NCBI GenBank assembly: GCA_020186115.1
Contig: WSYJ01000184.1
Coordinates: 474,306-538,305, forward strand
Length of the DNA: 64,000 nucleotides
Direction: 5' to 3'
From: Histomonas meleagridis
Lineage: Eukaryota; Parabasalia; Tritrichomonadida; Dientamoebidae
Made by a program: the position numbers and the translations under genes. The notes under the pieces are model-generated. The model made no database searches. It saw only the letters and a list, made by a program, of their open reading frames with translations, and had not been told where the DNA came from. Below, piece after piece: positions 51,601-61,834 of this stretch. The first letter of the stretch is position 1. Each line of letters begins with the position of its first letter.

Positions 51601-53269
51601 TGATTTCAAACATAAATGATAATAACGTATTACAAAAGATTTGTGATGTAATTAAATTCGGAAATAAATTTTCGTTTTCTAATATAATTAATGATAATTG
51701 TATTAATGTTTTAATTCGATATTTTTCAATTTCTTTATTACCATTTATATGAACTTCTTGTTGGAAAGTTGTTTCTTTAGCTATTATATCGAATAAATCA
51801 TCTTTTATATCAATTATATATATTGTTTTTAATTGTGGATAAGACATTTGAAATATTTCCGTAAACATTTTCGGATAATTTAAAATCGATTCAAGAAAAT
51901 TCTTAAAATGTAATCTAATGACTATCGAACATTTATCATTTTTCGATAGAATATTTAAACAATTAAATAATGATTTCCTTAAATATATAATTTCTTTGTT
52001 ATCAACTTTCGGATTAAATAATTTTGGACTAAATATTATTTCCCAAAGATTTTTCTCATTCCAAAAATTAATTATTTCTTCATAATATTTATCAAGTTTT
52101 TCGATAGTTAAAAACAATAAAGACAAATAATTAAAATATATTTCATTAATTCGCGATAATAATGATGAAAATATTTCATAAAATAGTTGAAATGGATGAA
52201 AACGAAGTTGTTCACCAAACGTTAAACCAATATATATCATTGGTTCTTTTATTGTAGCAATTTTTGTTAAATCATCAAATTTGTCCAAAATTGTTTCATC
52301 ATATGAAACCAAACTTTCAAATGTTTCAACAGGCGGAAAACACATTGATGGTTCTGGTACTACAATTGTTCGAAATATTGTACCAAATTGTATATTGTTG
52401 AAAATTTTGGTTTGATCTGATACTTGAAATAATAATTCAGATAACTTAGAAACATCAAATGATATAAAACTTAACGAAATAAACAATTCTATGGTGGAAC
52501 TAACGATTGGTGAAAATGTGTTTCGTGATTTAATGTTTTCAATTAACAATAAAACAAATCGTAATAACATCTCTGACTCACTTTGATCAGGCGACGGATT
52601 CAAATTAATTGATTTGGCTATGATTGACAGTTGTTTGGAGAAAATTGTATCATCAGATAATTCATCATTTGAAAAAAGTAAAGATCCCATCTTTTTACAT
52701 ACAGGATAGTGTGAATGAATACACTTTACAGTATATTCAGGATGAGCATATGTAAAAACTTGTATCGATTCTAATAATTTATGAATGTCTTTAAAAACAT
52801 CTGATGTCAAAATACGATCATAAATCAGTGAGAATAAGTCCTCTATTGTTCGTTGATGTTTTGTAAGATGTTCAACTGATAGTTTTAAACATTCCATAAA
52901 TAATGAGATGTTATCATATGCAATTGTTTCTAATTGAACAAACAGTAAAGAGCATAGTGACCGTAAAGAAGTCAACGCAAAAAAAAATTCTTGTGAAATA
53001 GATGGAGCTGTTGATCTAAAAAAAGGAAGAATAGTCGATAATATCTTAATTTGAGTTTCTATGTCTAAACATAAATATTTTTGAAATTGCAACGGGTTGT
53101 TTTTTGATTTTACAGCATTTTGAAAATCCACTGATGGAATTAAATTAAGTATTTCTTGCTTAATTGGTGGTTCTGCTTCTTCATATGGAATTTTATATAT
53201 TTCGAGTGTTATTGCAATAGATGGATCCGTTTTTGGAAAAGAGGACGTGAAAAAACGGAGAACACTCAT
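45656..53269 (-). CDS. BEACH-WD40 protein (LvsA/neurobeachin class)
   Basis: A 2,537-residue protein. Residues 1-1830 are mostly helical, ARM-like, with a concanavalin-like beta module near 860-940. A PH-like domain lies at ~1836-1925. The BEACH domain spans ~1927-2186: RLGLTEKWRKRQISTFEYLMWLN, SYPIFPWILVDYD, DLSKPIGAI, then MILHLLVRQEPFTSLHIKFQ, FHSIKDNFER and ELIPEFYFS, all canonical. About five WD40 blades fill ~2290-2537 (ITCICFYKDDVITGGRDSILVKWKL). BEACH proteins control lysosome size, membrane fission and fusion, contractile vacuole or endosome traffic. The protein probably works in the endolysosomal system, which AP-3 also serves. The coding region is very AT-rich with long Asn/Ile stretches yet stays open across 7.6 kb. 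Confidence 0.93.
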   Translation of the reverse strand: MSVLRFFTSSFPKTDPSIAITLEIYKIPYEEAEPPIKQEILNLIPSVDFQNAVKSKNNPLQFQKYLCLDIETQIKILSTILPFFRSTAPSISQEFFFALTSLRSLCSLLFVQLETIAYDNISLFMECLKLSVEHLTKHQRTIEDLFSLIYDRILTSDVFKDIHKLLESIQVFTYAHPEYTVKCIHSHYPVCKKMGSLLFSNDELSDDTIFSKQLSIIAKSINLNPSPDQSESEMLLRFVLLLIENIKSRNTFSPIVSSTIELFISLSFISFDVSKLSELLFQVSDQTKIFNNIQFGTIFRTIVVPEPSMCFPPVETFESLVSYDETILDKFDDLTKIATIKEPMIYIGLTFGEQLRFHPFQLFYEIFSSLLSRINEIYFNYLSLLFLTIEKLDKYYEEIINFWNEKNLWEIIFSPKLFNPKVDNKEIIYLRKSLFNCLNILSKNDKCSIVIRLHFKNFLESILNYPKMFTEIFQMSYPQLKTIYIIDIKDDLFDIIAKETTFQQEVHINGNKEIEKYRIKTLIQLSLIILENENLFPNLITSQIFCNTLLSFMFEINIHPIIIRIFEELVKYIIKSENFNLNLTYLNHSFHLAFTYMISNSNINVQNSNLILLKIMQLFNKVICYESPNKILFNNFPDKTIKDLIIILTKMPMSELSNSILENELISLRSLQFCPNFNFDAIPFSEIATSIERIGLTESIYNILISIVSGGSKEFNIIATPKTLPLLILSVRNTKYYEITLEKLLELSNYSICNRYSLILGNVPSMLFENINENNFELTLKIFVSICKSICDRNSLFSFFRLFSSFENNTLNSYTISCIKSLEEIIKFSEPPTSFSLIQFLKEFSYIILPQLNSKDLQNGFFISSKIFLDFYDCGRYFFEFSNETQNISVYFHEKSLVLNYFDKVYNSNIILPLRKWFNLTICFKPLKCDIFIDNDLIESFDLIQNTFHDFKKCFMFHINNNKKENYPILIQDVIISIKPFTWVPIPVLHNDKKSLLNWTKIFEFNIDEIEYNKNIKFNGSIIKFYANFIKVFVASHSIPFLISLFAQIDFINESNLLESLLSLIFLLISKSPENELTILNCNSFSILSYFILESKNSHLTLNVWDIIFNNLNIITNNNLLDNLFHYIIFNYNIICKTLPNVQNKILKDWNIIYEKYKEQSQIYLKFINLLNLFNKSIPSTENYDKILDENREIICNLIINITNIKLEESDMNFLLYSLIECKNEFASLQLENMIKKLIENNLISFEKQQTQSKVSNLLWKPQQTLISFQENWSSVFLHSSNKVCSLFLTIYSLTNYQTINFTNIYCSYLIMTRNQEYDNTNDNSNDSILVNSCRLMLGINQESISLKDIINDNQTLVLQNFVFLIFAISSAIVTSKELNELFIKIFNMLCKNDTNINKIIENLSIYLMSILIYWSILHEENDELIKSISLIITKKINLFQSSIDIIDSLSKNLKKDYSTYRIKLITNVLNILNEMQPSIELITFIENLALTILFKHKVYQNDHLENLYKESPFYEEENNTKNDENLRNEEINIETISFEYASRIDQIEYSLQVFSPPIIINNEYIEMDLTIGVIKLFYKLFDEYSDNIIQPFSILLFIALNYYPSKYEELIPILDKVIFTNYFGNMEFIYLLINTIKKLKNNNSIFDSLISKISNDFINYQPTGFYALNNYCDQPPASMPIITKELIFVFKSIQETFPKTPKPFSIEVKNKINEIISNINMIQNEQYLLTERNWYYLWYQLSYKSSPFYIKPFKQNNNNLHFKRGNLFDKYFRPILRKRNFCFNLHLDASNNTTNNNNLQLNNTNNDSLSRFGFNRDISFPSIDINTIDYPQTRYIWKAQCSLIKTDKTIDGTFTIKSNNFSFVSFDEEIKFNISNEDVDLIFLQYIIQKPTAIEIFTINHKSYLLNFPDESSHKFSSYFRALNYPNARFIQTYTSEFEIERLGLTEKWRKRQISTFEYLMWLNYFSGRSFNNIHSYPIFPWILVDYDIDEIDYNDEKIYRDLSKPIGAINPTKLEKLKQLRDSSMEKQSFLYHSMYSSPMMILHLLVRQEPFTSLHIKFQDNKFDSPSRIFHSIKDNFERVYNSNLNFRELIPEFYFSTDFLENKNHFNLGQLPNGIKINNVILPKWAKDSNEFIYKHRKALESEYVSKNINKWIDLIWGYKQTGEESIKADNTYDPRLYPDIWIKNIDENQVPIIEDMLNTIGIIPQKLFNSPHPSREEIIRKNIKNEIKFNNYNITNNGIIEIKIIDEILILILNKKGQMKILNLNTNNIMQINNENFDIIPIHCNSLYGKNSNFSFVLNNSSDLYYVTNNNKIFKGKSSFHIDAITCICFYKDDVITGGRDSILVKWKLIDSSKLINISSLMVHSNIISCVFASETFGIVISCSIDGLIVISLVNDFTYLYSMEIDLKPSYVPTFILVTDISARIVVGIINQHKKESKTFVYFYNINGDFINKVKLEFKMINWCVINKEDGNDLIVIADTNGIIRIYYVCEMKKCDVEFKVDKKVTSLFYEKSVRKLFIGMDDGSLSIGDLF

Positions 53270-53606
53270 TTTTCTTTTGAGCGGATTTGGAAAATTTGAT
53301 TTGACAAGATTGAATGTTTATCAAAAAGTGAAATTTGTGAACAAACACAAAAATTGACAATGAATAGGTAATTGACCAAACTATTCCCCTCGTATTTGAT
53401 AAAACAATGACTAATTTAATTTAATGTTTATAATAGTTTTCATGTTATACTCAAATGTGCAAAATTTTGAAATTGAAAGTATTCACATATGGATGAAAGT
53501 ATTCACATAACTTACAGAACATTTTTCATAAAGTGATGGTTTAATAGGACATGCTCGGATTTTTCTTATAATTTTTAATTAAATAAGAAATTATAATATA
53601 CATAAA
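53270..53606. other. Intergenic, no gene seen
   Basis: AT-rich. A repeat GAAAGTATTCACATA occurs twice (about 53476 and 53496). No ORF or RNA gene seen. Confidence 0.5.
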
Positions 53607-55460
53607 TTAAATATCTTCGGCATCAAAATCAATTCCTTCTTGTTCAATGAGTAATTTAACTATTTTTGTATGACCATTTTCAGACGCTAATGTAAGTGCT
53701 GTATTAAATAATTTAAATAATTTCCAAATATTATTTTGAAATATAAAATTATTAAAATAAATATTAAATAAATCAAATAAATATCTTTAGCATCAATATC
53801 AATTCCTTTTTGTTCAAGAAGTAATTTAACTATTTCTGTATGACCTTTTGAAGATGCTTTTATAAATGCTGTTTCAAATAACTTAAATAATTTCCATATA
53901 TTATTTTGAAATAGAAAATTATTAAAATAAATCCAAAATAAAACAAATAAATATCTTTATCATTAATATTAATTCCTTCTTGCTCAAGCAGTAATTTAAC
54001 TATTTCTGTATAACCATTAAAAGATGCCAACAGAAGTGCTGACCTAAGTAATTTGAATAAATTCCAAATATTATTTTAAAATATTTAATAATTCAAATAA
54101 ACACTAAATTTAACAAACAAATCGTTTTTATATTGATATTAATTCCATTATGTTTAAGAAGTAATTTAACTGTTTCTATTTTATTATTTCTAGTTGCCCA
54201 CATAAGTGCTGTATAAGATAATTTAAAAAATCACCAAATATTATTTTGAAGTATCAAATCATTGAAATAATCTTTAATTAATAAATATAATCTGTAGCAT
54301 TAATATCGATTCCTTCTTGTTTAAGAAGTAATTGAACTATTTCAATATAACCATTAGAAGATGCCAACAAAAGTGGTGTCCAAAGTAATTTAGATAATTT
54401 CCAAATATTATTTTGAAATTCTAAATTATTAAAATAAATATTAAATAAATCAAATAAATATCTTTAGCATCAATATCAATTCCTTTTTGTTCAAGAAGTA
54501 ATTTAACTATTTCTGTATGACCTTTTGAAGATGCTTTTATAAATGCTGTTTCAAATAACTTAAATAATTTCCATATATTATTTTGAAATAGAAAATTATT
54601 AAAATAAATCCAAAATAAAAACAAATAAATATCTTTATCATTAATATTAATTCCTTCTTGCTCAAGCAGTAATTTAACTATTTCTGTATAACCATTAAAA
54701 GATGCCAACAGAAGTGCTGACCTAAGTAATTTGAATAAATTCCAAATATTATTTTAAAATATTTAATAATTCAAATAAACACTAAATTTAACAAACAAAT
54801 CGTTTTTTATATTGATATTAATTCCATTATGTTTAAGAAGTAATTTAACTGTTTCTATTTTATTATTTCTAGTTGCCCACATAAGTGCTGTATAAGATAA
54901 TTTAAAAAATCACCAAATATTATTTTGAAGTATCAAATCATTGAAATAATCTTTAATTAATAAATATAATCTGTAGCATTAATATCGATTCCTTCTTGTT
55001 TAAGAAGTAATTGAACTATTTCAATATAACCATTAGAAGATGCCAACAAAAGTGGTGTCCAAAGTAATTTAGATAATTTCCAAATATTATTTTGAAATTC
55101 TAAATTATTAAAATAAATATAATCTTTAGCATTAATATCAATTCCTTCTTGTTTAAGAAGTAATTGAACTATTTCAATATAACCATTAGAAGATGCTTGC
55201 ATAAGTGATGTTTCAAATAATTTAAATAATTTCCAAATATTATTTTGAAATATAAAATTATTAAAATAAATTTCATATAAAACAATCAAATACCTTTAGT
55301 ATTTATATCAATTCCTTCTTGTAAAAGAAGTAATTTAACTATTCCTGCATGGCCATTTGAAGATGCATAAACAAGTGCAGTATTAAATAATTTGTAGAAT
55401 TTCCGTATATTATATTGAAATTGAAAATTATTAAAATAAATATCAAATATAACAAAAAAA
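53607..55460 (-). repeat. Ankyrin-repeat array, 11 units each split by an AT-rich insert
   Basis: Minus-strand units of 155-172 bp. Each encodes ~30 residues of a standard ankyrin repeat (TALxxASSNGHTEIVKLLLE, then QEGIDINAKD), followed by an insert where one expects only D-x-x-G-x. TAL-type codons sit near 55378, 55212, 55057, 54891, 54719, 54550, 54379, 54214, 54042, 53876 and 53704. The six inserts I counted measure 80, 83, 66, 80, 83 and 83 nt between the Lys/Thr and the TAL codons. Most are 2 modulo 3, so the frame changes from unit to unit, and many contain stops. The last unit ends DFDAED-I with TAA at 53607. The array continues from the DUF3447 gene upstream. I found no GT-AG introns with trichomonad splice motifs. 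Confidence 0.8.
53750..55119. repeat. 677-bp tandem duplication inside the ankyrin array
   Basis: Copy A (about 53750-54440) and copy B (about 54427-55119) are nearly identical, offset by 677 bp. The only differences I see are one extra A (near 54620) and one extra T (near 54806) in homopolymers of copy B. Each copy holds four ankyrin units with their inserts. The duplication is recent. Confidence 0.8.
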
Positions 55461-56508
55461 TATTATCAAAATTAATAACTTTTTGTTCAAGTAAAAAGTT
55501 AAATAACTTAACATTTATAAATTTATTATCTAAAAGCAATTTAATAATTTCATTAGTTTTTATATTTTGTTCTATTTTATTTTCATAAATATATTTAAAG
55601 ATATCATTTCGATGAAATATAATTGCTGCCTCATACGCACTTTCAAATGTTGAATGATTTTGTTCACACAAATGAATGATTTCAATATTTCCACCTGCAA
55701 CTGCATATTTACCTGTATTTTTTACATTAGAACCATTCATAAGTAAATATTTAAAACATTTAACTGATCCAAAAAATGCTGCATAATCAATTAATGTAAC
55801 TTTTTTTTTATCATCACTTGAATAGCTAGCATAAGGTGAACTTGGAATTAATCTAATACCATAATCATAAATAAATGAATGTCCTTCATAAAGTGATTTA
55901 ATTCTTTGTTTAAATTTAAAGTTTGATTGTGATGAAATTTCTTGAAGTTTTTCTACATCATCATTCCGAATTATTTTTGCAAGTTCATTTGGATTATGTC
56001 CTTCTTTAATATATTGACCATATAACCCACAATCCTTCGAAATCATATTATGTACAAAAGAAAAAGCACTATTAACATCAAATGTTTTGATTGAAAACAA
56101 ATTCATTTCAATCATTTTTTCTCGAATAAGATATGATTCTTGTGAGTTAATGTTAAGAAGTAAATCTTTAAACCTATTAATCAATTCATATTTCCTTTTA
56201 TTTAGATTTTTTTCATTGTTTTCAATTTGTTTCATGAAATTAATATATCTGTTTAATTTGAAATCTTTTATTTGCGAAACAATTGATGAATATATTAATT
56301 GACTCAAAATCAAACTTGAGCAAAATGATATATCGTCGTTTTTTATTATATTCATGGTTGCACTAATGGATTCAAAAAGATTATCTTCACTCAAATTGTA
56401 AATAATTTCTTCAAGACGTTCTAAATCTTGCATAAATTTTGGGATTATACAAGCATTTGACTTAATAATATTTTCCTTTGCTTTATTTTTACTAAAACTA
56501 TTTCCCAT
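55339..56508 (-). CDS. DUF3447/ankyrin protein with N-myristoylation motif
   Basis: The first ATG is at 56508 (upstream it opens on GTG), giving 389 residues. It starts MGNSFSKNK, a strong N-myristoylation signal (Gly2, Ser6). Residues ~20-165 are helical. Residues ~170-320 form the DUF3447 region typical of trichomonad ankyrin proteins: YIKEGHNPNELAKIIRNDD, then TLIDYAAFFGSVKCFKYLLM and KYAVAGGNIEIIHLCEQNHS. Recognisable sequence ends near 55460 at KVINFDN; the last ~40 residues run through the first array insert in the wrong frame and stop at 55339. The true protein is either this truncated form, a longer one if the inserts are removed from the RNA, or a pseudogene product. Function of the family is unknown. 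Myristoylation would place it at membranes. Confidence 0.65.
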   Translation of the reverse strand: MGNSFSKNKAKENIIKSNACIIPKFMQDLERLEEIIYNLSEDNLFESISATMNIIKNDDISFCSSLILSQLIYSSIVSQIKDFKLNRYINFMKQIENNEKNLNKRKYELINRFKDLLLNINSQESYLIREKMIEMNLFSIKTFDVNSAFSFVHNMISKDCGLYGQYIKEGHNPNELAKIIRNDDVEKLQEISSQSNFKFKQRIKSLYEGHSFIYDYGIRLIPSSPYASYSSDDKKKVTLIDYAAFFGSVKCFKYLLMNGSNVKNTGKYAVAGGNIEIIHLCEQNHSTFESAYEAAIIFHRNDIFKYIYENKIEQNIKTNEIIKLLLDNKFINVKLFNFLLEQKVINFDNIFLLYLIFILIIFNFNIIYGNSTNYLILHLFMHLQMAMQE

Positions 56509-57272
56509 CCTCCAGATTTGACGTGCCACTTTTTACTCATGTGAATTGTGCAAATTCAAAATTTTGTAAATCGCTAAAATCGATAAAGTTTGTTCGAATG
56601 CAGCATGTGAATTCATATTTCACAAAATATGCAAATCTCACAAAATTCCGCAATATATCTTATTTGATGCTTAATGCATTATTCGATCAATATTTGATCA
56701 ATATTGATCTAATCGCAAAGATCATTTTTGATAAAAAGGCAAAAGGAATGATTTCAATGACGATACATGTAAACTAAATAAATTTGAATACCTTACTTTC
56801 ATAAAGTGGAAATGCCTTTCAATTATGCATTTATGCATCAACCACGTAATTTTTTAAATAGCATTGAAAAATCTACACCCAGAATATTCATGTAAAAAAA
56901 TATTACTTCTCAAATTATAGTAACATGAAAAAATAGGTAACGGCGTGAAAAAATGGGTAACATGATATAATAATATTTATATGATTATTTCATTTTTCAA
57001 ATGAACATGTAGTATAATGGATAGTAATAATATCGTCAGAAGCTAAGGTATGCAGGTTCATAATATTGATAGACTAATTTTTTTACTTTTAACATCATAA
57101 AGTGTTTTTTGCTTTCATACTAATTTTATACATATAATAATTATAAAAACTATTTTTTTTTTAATTTTTATTGAAATATCTTTTCTCTCCCCCCATCATT
57201 GTCGATAAATAGTGGCATTTCTTGATTGTATTGGAATGTCCTTAGTTTTTGATTTTTTTTGATATCAACATT
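56509..57272. other. Intergenic with a tRNA-like relic
   Basis: AT-rich. At about 57003-57066 a stretch recalls a tRNA (TATAATGGATAG D-loop-like, TCAGAAG, GCAGGTTCA T-loop-like), but the stems do not pair, so it is not called a gene. Confidence 0.4.
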
Positions 57273-58400
57273 TCAATAAATCATATTATTTTGCTTGTAC
57301 TGAGTCATCCCCAATGCCATAAATGCACTAATCACCAGATGAGGGGCAGATGCTTGGTACCAGGCTCCTAATATCTTGACGATTTGGTTTGATTGCTTGA
57401 TTTCATATCGTTTAAAAGTCATTTTCGAATAATTCTTTTTCAATATGCCAAACGTAACTAAATCAAGACGCTGACAGCGATCTGAGCTATGTGGAACAAA
57501 GAACAAAGTATAAATATTTCTGTCTTGGCATTCAACCAATTTTTCGCTACAATGACACTTCAATCCATCAAGTAACAATAAAGCAAGTCCTTGATAATTG
57601 TACTGAACCCTCTTTCTTTCGATTTCTTCAAAGGAAATATTCTCGGTCCAAAATTTTGAATAGCAAACAGAACATTGCTTTCGTTGTATCCAGAAAGAAA
57701 TATATCTTCTTCGATTGTTTTTCTGGAAAGAAGAATCATTGGTTTCATCACTGTTCCATCTGCTGAAATACAGCCGATCAAAGTTGCTCTTTTGCTGTTT
57801 CTGTCAACAGGAATTTTGATCGTGTCCTCTGAATAGAAACTTGGAACGAGGACTTTAACGTCATGAGCGTCGACCCAGTCACAACAGCCGGTTTCATCAA
57901 CATTAAAAATAAAAGCACCCGAAATATCGAAACATAGTGCTTCTAATTCGATATACCAATTCCGAATATCTTCATCTGAGACATTAACACGATTTTGATC
58001 CATTGGCTCACCAGTGATTACTTTAACATTTGGCTATGAATAAACAATATGCCTTAAAGTATCCAACTTTAATGTGATTCCAAACTTATATTCAATCACA
58101 TCAAGAAGTTGATCGTACGTAACGGGTTTTTTCTGCTGAAATTGGAATTCAATGAATTTTTGAACAAAATCGAGCGCTTCAGGAGAAAGTAGTGACGGTC
58201 ACTTCCAGGAGATGAAATTTTTGCCGGGCCTATTTTTTTGCTTTTTGATATTGCTTCCAAATTGAAGTTTTTGTAGAATAGAAAAATTTGGCAATCAATT
58301 CAAATGAAACTTTTTCACTGTATTCCCGGAGTTGCTGGCAAACGATAAAAATTTGTTTTCGAAGAGATTTCGCATTCAGAATAGAATCATTTGAAAAAAA
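57273..58400 (-). pseudogene. Pogo/Tigger-like DDE transposase remnant
   Basis: Minus-strand fragments of a DDE_1-type (Tc1/mariner-pogo) transposase. From ~58390 comes a helical DNA-binding region (KSLRKQIFIVCQQLREYSEK, then LIAKFFYSTKTSIWKQYQKAK), broken by stops and a frameshift near 58190-58240. SPEALDFVQKFIEF follows, with an in-frame TAG near 58033. The catalytic core FIFNVDETGCCDW (first Asp) ends in a frameshift near 57560-57578. LLLDGLKCHCSEK (second Asp) and VPHSSDRCQRLDLVTFG come next, and the frame ends at 57273. At least four lesions make it dead. I found no clear terminal inverted repeats. Confidence 0.75.
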
Positions 58401-58713
58401 ATCATTTGGATATACCTAATGATAGAATTCAAATTATTAAAAAATCTTTTATGAATTTATTAATGCGACTTAACTCTAATCAAATTAAATTATTACTTCA
58501 TTTTTCCTTAATTTCCAACCATCACAAAATAATCTAAAAATGTTTAACGATAGTTTTGTATCATTAATTATTATGCGTTTAACCAATTCGATTCAAGATC
58601 ATCAAAATGAAGCTGATATTATTGAAGCGTTACCTTTATTCATCGTAACAATATTTCTATATATGTGTCATATAATATGTTCGAAATTTGCTGATTCATT
58701 AATTTTTAAATAA
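58401..58713 (+). pseudogene. Degraded coding relic, unknown family
   Basis: Two frames with protein-like sequence abut: about 58413-58537 (NDRIQIIKKSFMNLLMRLNS, continuing to a TAA) and an ATG frame at 58540-58713 (57 residues; MFNDSFVSLIIMRLTNSIQD, then a hydrophobic run). They look like parts of one helical protein shifted by one frame. No family recognised. Confidence 0.35.
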
Positions 58714-58844
58714 AATTTTTAATGGAAATAAATTAAATTCTTTAAATCATCTAAATACTATGAATCATTAGAACTGTATCTTTCACAACATTTAAAAATT
58801 TGTACAAAAAATTATAAAATGTAAGGAGAATTATTAAAAAAAAC

Positions 58845-60079
<1,235 letters not shown>

Positions 60080-60111
60080 TATAGTTTGTTTACAAAGGTC
60101 AAAATCGCTTT

Positions 60112-61053
60112 TCAGCATTTTTCATATATATATCCGATGTTTCTTTCGAAACACCACTCATGAACATAACTCTCGATCCACCATATAATGTTTTGACTTT
60201 TCAAGAATGTTTTTAATGCACCCCAATTACCTTCAATTTTATTAGTATTTGCACCTGTTAATGGATCAACATAATTAACCTTATGGTTAACATATGAGTG
60301 GGTGTACCTATATGTATCTAACTCAAAATATGCTCGCCATTGATCACTCCATATCAATGATTCAGGAGCGCACATACTTTGTATCATCGGAATTAGTACT
60401 TCGCTTGATTTTGAATAACATTTTTCTATTGCCACTCGATTACTTTGATAATCAATTGCTTCAAAAAACCATATTTGAGGATATTGTAGTGCTTTCCCTT
60501 TATTGTACTTTGCCTTGAAAAAATGGCTTTCATCAATTTGTACTATGCCTCCGATGCTTCCAAGGGGATTTTGTGAAATATCATTTCTATAAATACCCTC
60601 TGCGATCTTTCTGAATTGTTGGAAATAATGAGTGACTGTATGAGCGGAAATATCACAATCCTTTGCTGTTGTTGCGTCATTCCTTTCGTCACACTAGCAT
60701 CCAACAAGGTGTGCAAGTTGTCTTAATGAAAGTCTTGAATTATAAGTCCACGTATCGACTCTAATTGATAATGTATTTGAACATTCAGAATTATTGCAAC
60801 GCCAAACAACACTATCTAAGCTTCTAGAATAAAAGATAAACGTCTTTATTTTACAAATTTTTAATAATATAGATAAATTAAAAAATTTTGAAAAACAAGA
60901 TATCAGCGGTTTATATACAACACATAATTTACAACAATTGGCGAAAATCATTTCTTCGAAATTTTTTCGAACGATCATTTTTACCATAAAATGTCTATCG
61001 TGCTTTATCGTAAATAACGTATTTTCCTCGGGGGTAATGTACAGTTTATACAA
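60112..61053 (-). pseudogene. Merlin-like (ISXO2-type) transposase with one nonsense codon
   Basis: A ~314-codon frame, open except for a TAG at 60694-60696. The N-terminal part has a Cys-rich zinc-finger region (FANCCKLC, later VVWRCNNSECSNTLSIR). After the stop follow ISAHTVTHYFQQFRKIAEGIYR and the DDE core: Asp in IVQIDESHFFKAKYNKGK, Asp in LIWSDQWRAYFEL, and Glu in NTNKIEGNWGALKTFLK. VNHKVNYVDPLTGA is the signature VNHs-FVdp-tga of the IS1016/Merlin group. The triad is complete. The first ATG in frame is at about codon 23. It is nearly intact, so the insertion is fairly young; the terminal repeats are not obvious. Confidence 0.8.
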
Positions 61054-61483
61054 TCTTAAATATATTATTTTTACGAATTTTTTATTAAACTTTAATGGAA
61101 TCTAAATTACAATTCGTGTTATCCCTATTAAGCATTTGAATCATTTCTAATAATGTTTTGATGCATAACGAAGTACTGTATCAAATATTTTATATATTTC
61201 TTGAAAAATATTTTGAAATATGAAATTATCAAGATAAATAATATATGTGACATTAATATCAATTTTTTATTAGCTAATAAAGCATATACATATAATTTTC
61301 ATACTTTAAATAGAATAATGGGTTCTCATTTATTATTATATATATAAAAAACTTTATTGAATTATTAAGTTTTTATCAATATTCATTTGAATGTTGCACC
61401 ATATTATTTCCTTTATACTCCAATATATGGCTGTAACTTGATTCGACGATGTCACTTGAAAAGCTTTAATCTATGAACACAAA
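61054..61483. other. Intergenic with an ankyrin-insert relic
   Basis: AT-rich. About 61175-61270 on the minus strand matches the ankyrin-array insert (TTTTGAAATATGAAATTATC, then GACATTAATATCAATTTTT on the plus strand). No gene seen. Confidence 0.45.
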
Positions 61484-61834
61484 ATGGGTATAATGAATGG
61501 TGCTCCCGGATTTGAAAGGAATTGAATATATCGGATTTTCCAATGTCGTAGACCATGCAAATAAAACATGTTTTTCAATGCCTATTCAATTATTTTCATG
61601 TTTGTGAGAAAATATTTGCACATTCAATTGTGTTTCAATAAAAATAATTTCGTCTAAAATATTCTATGGAAATAAAAATGACATATACAATACAACAAAA
61701 ATTTGATGGATTTTGGATATTCTTGATATTGAATGAGCATTGAAAAACATGTGTTATTTGCATGGTTCACAAAATTGAAAAATCCGATATATTCAATTCC
61801 TTTCAAATCCAGGAGCACCATTCATTATACCCAT
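61484..61834. mobile_element. 351-bp foldback element (MITE-like)
   Basis: Two ~105-bp inverted arms, 61484-61589 and 61729-61834, are nearly identical, both starting ATGGGTATAATGAATGGTGC. They differ at only about ten places. The ~140-bp centre has no coding sequence. AAA flanks both ends and could be a 3-bp target duplication, though in AT-rich DNA this is weak. The element would form a long hairpin. The mobilising transposase is unknown. Confidence 0.75.

Noticed and set aside
53607..55460. Spliceosomal introns in the ankyrin inserts
   Set aside because: No GTAYGT 5' site or ACTAACACACAG-type 3' site; one insert has no AG at all before the next unit. Kept as an open question in the findings.
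53607..55460. CRISPR-like array, since repeats and spacers alternate with regular period
   Set aside because: The conserved part encodes ankyrin repeats and the spacers are homologous to each other; this is nuclear eukaryotic DNA.
56523..56777. 84-residue plus-strand frame upstream of the DUF3447 gene
   Set aside because: Begins on TTG-type start, low-complexity, antisense to the gene's leader region; no domain.
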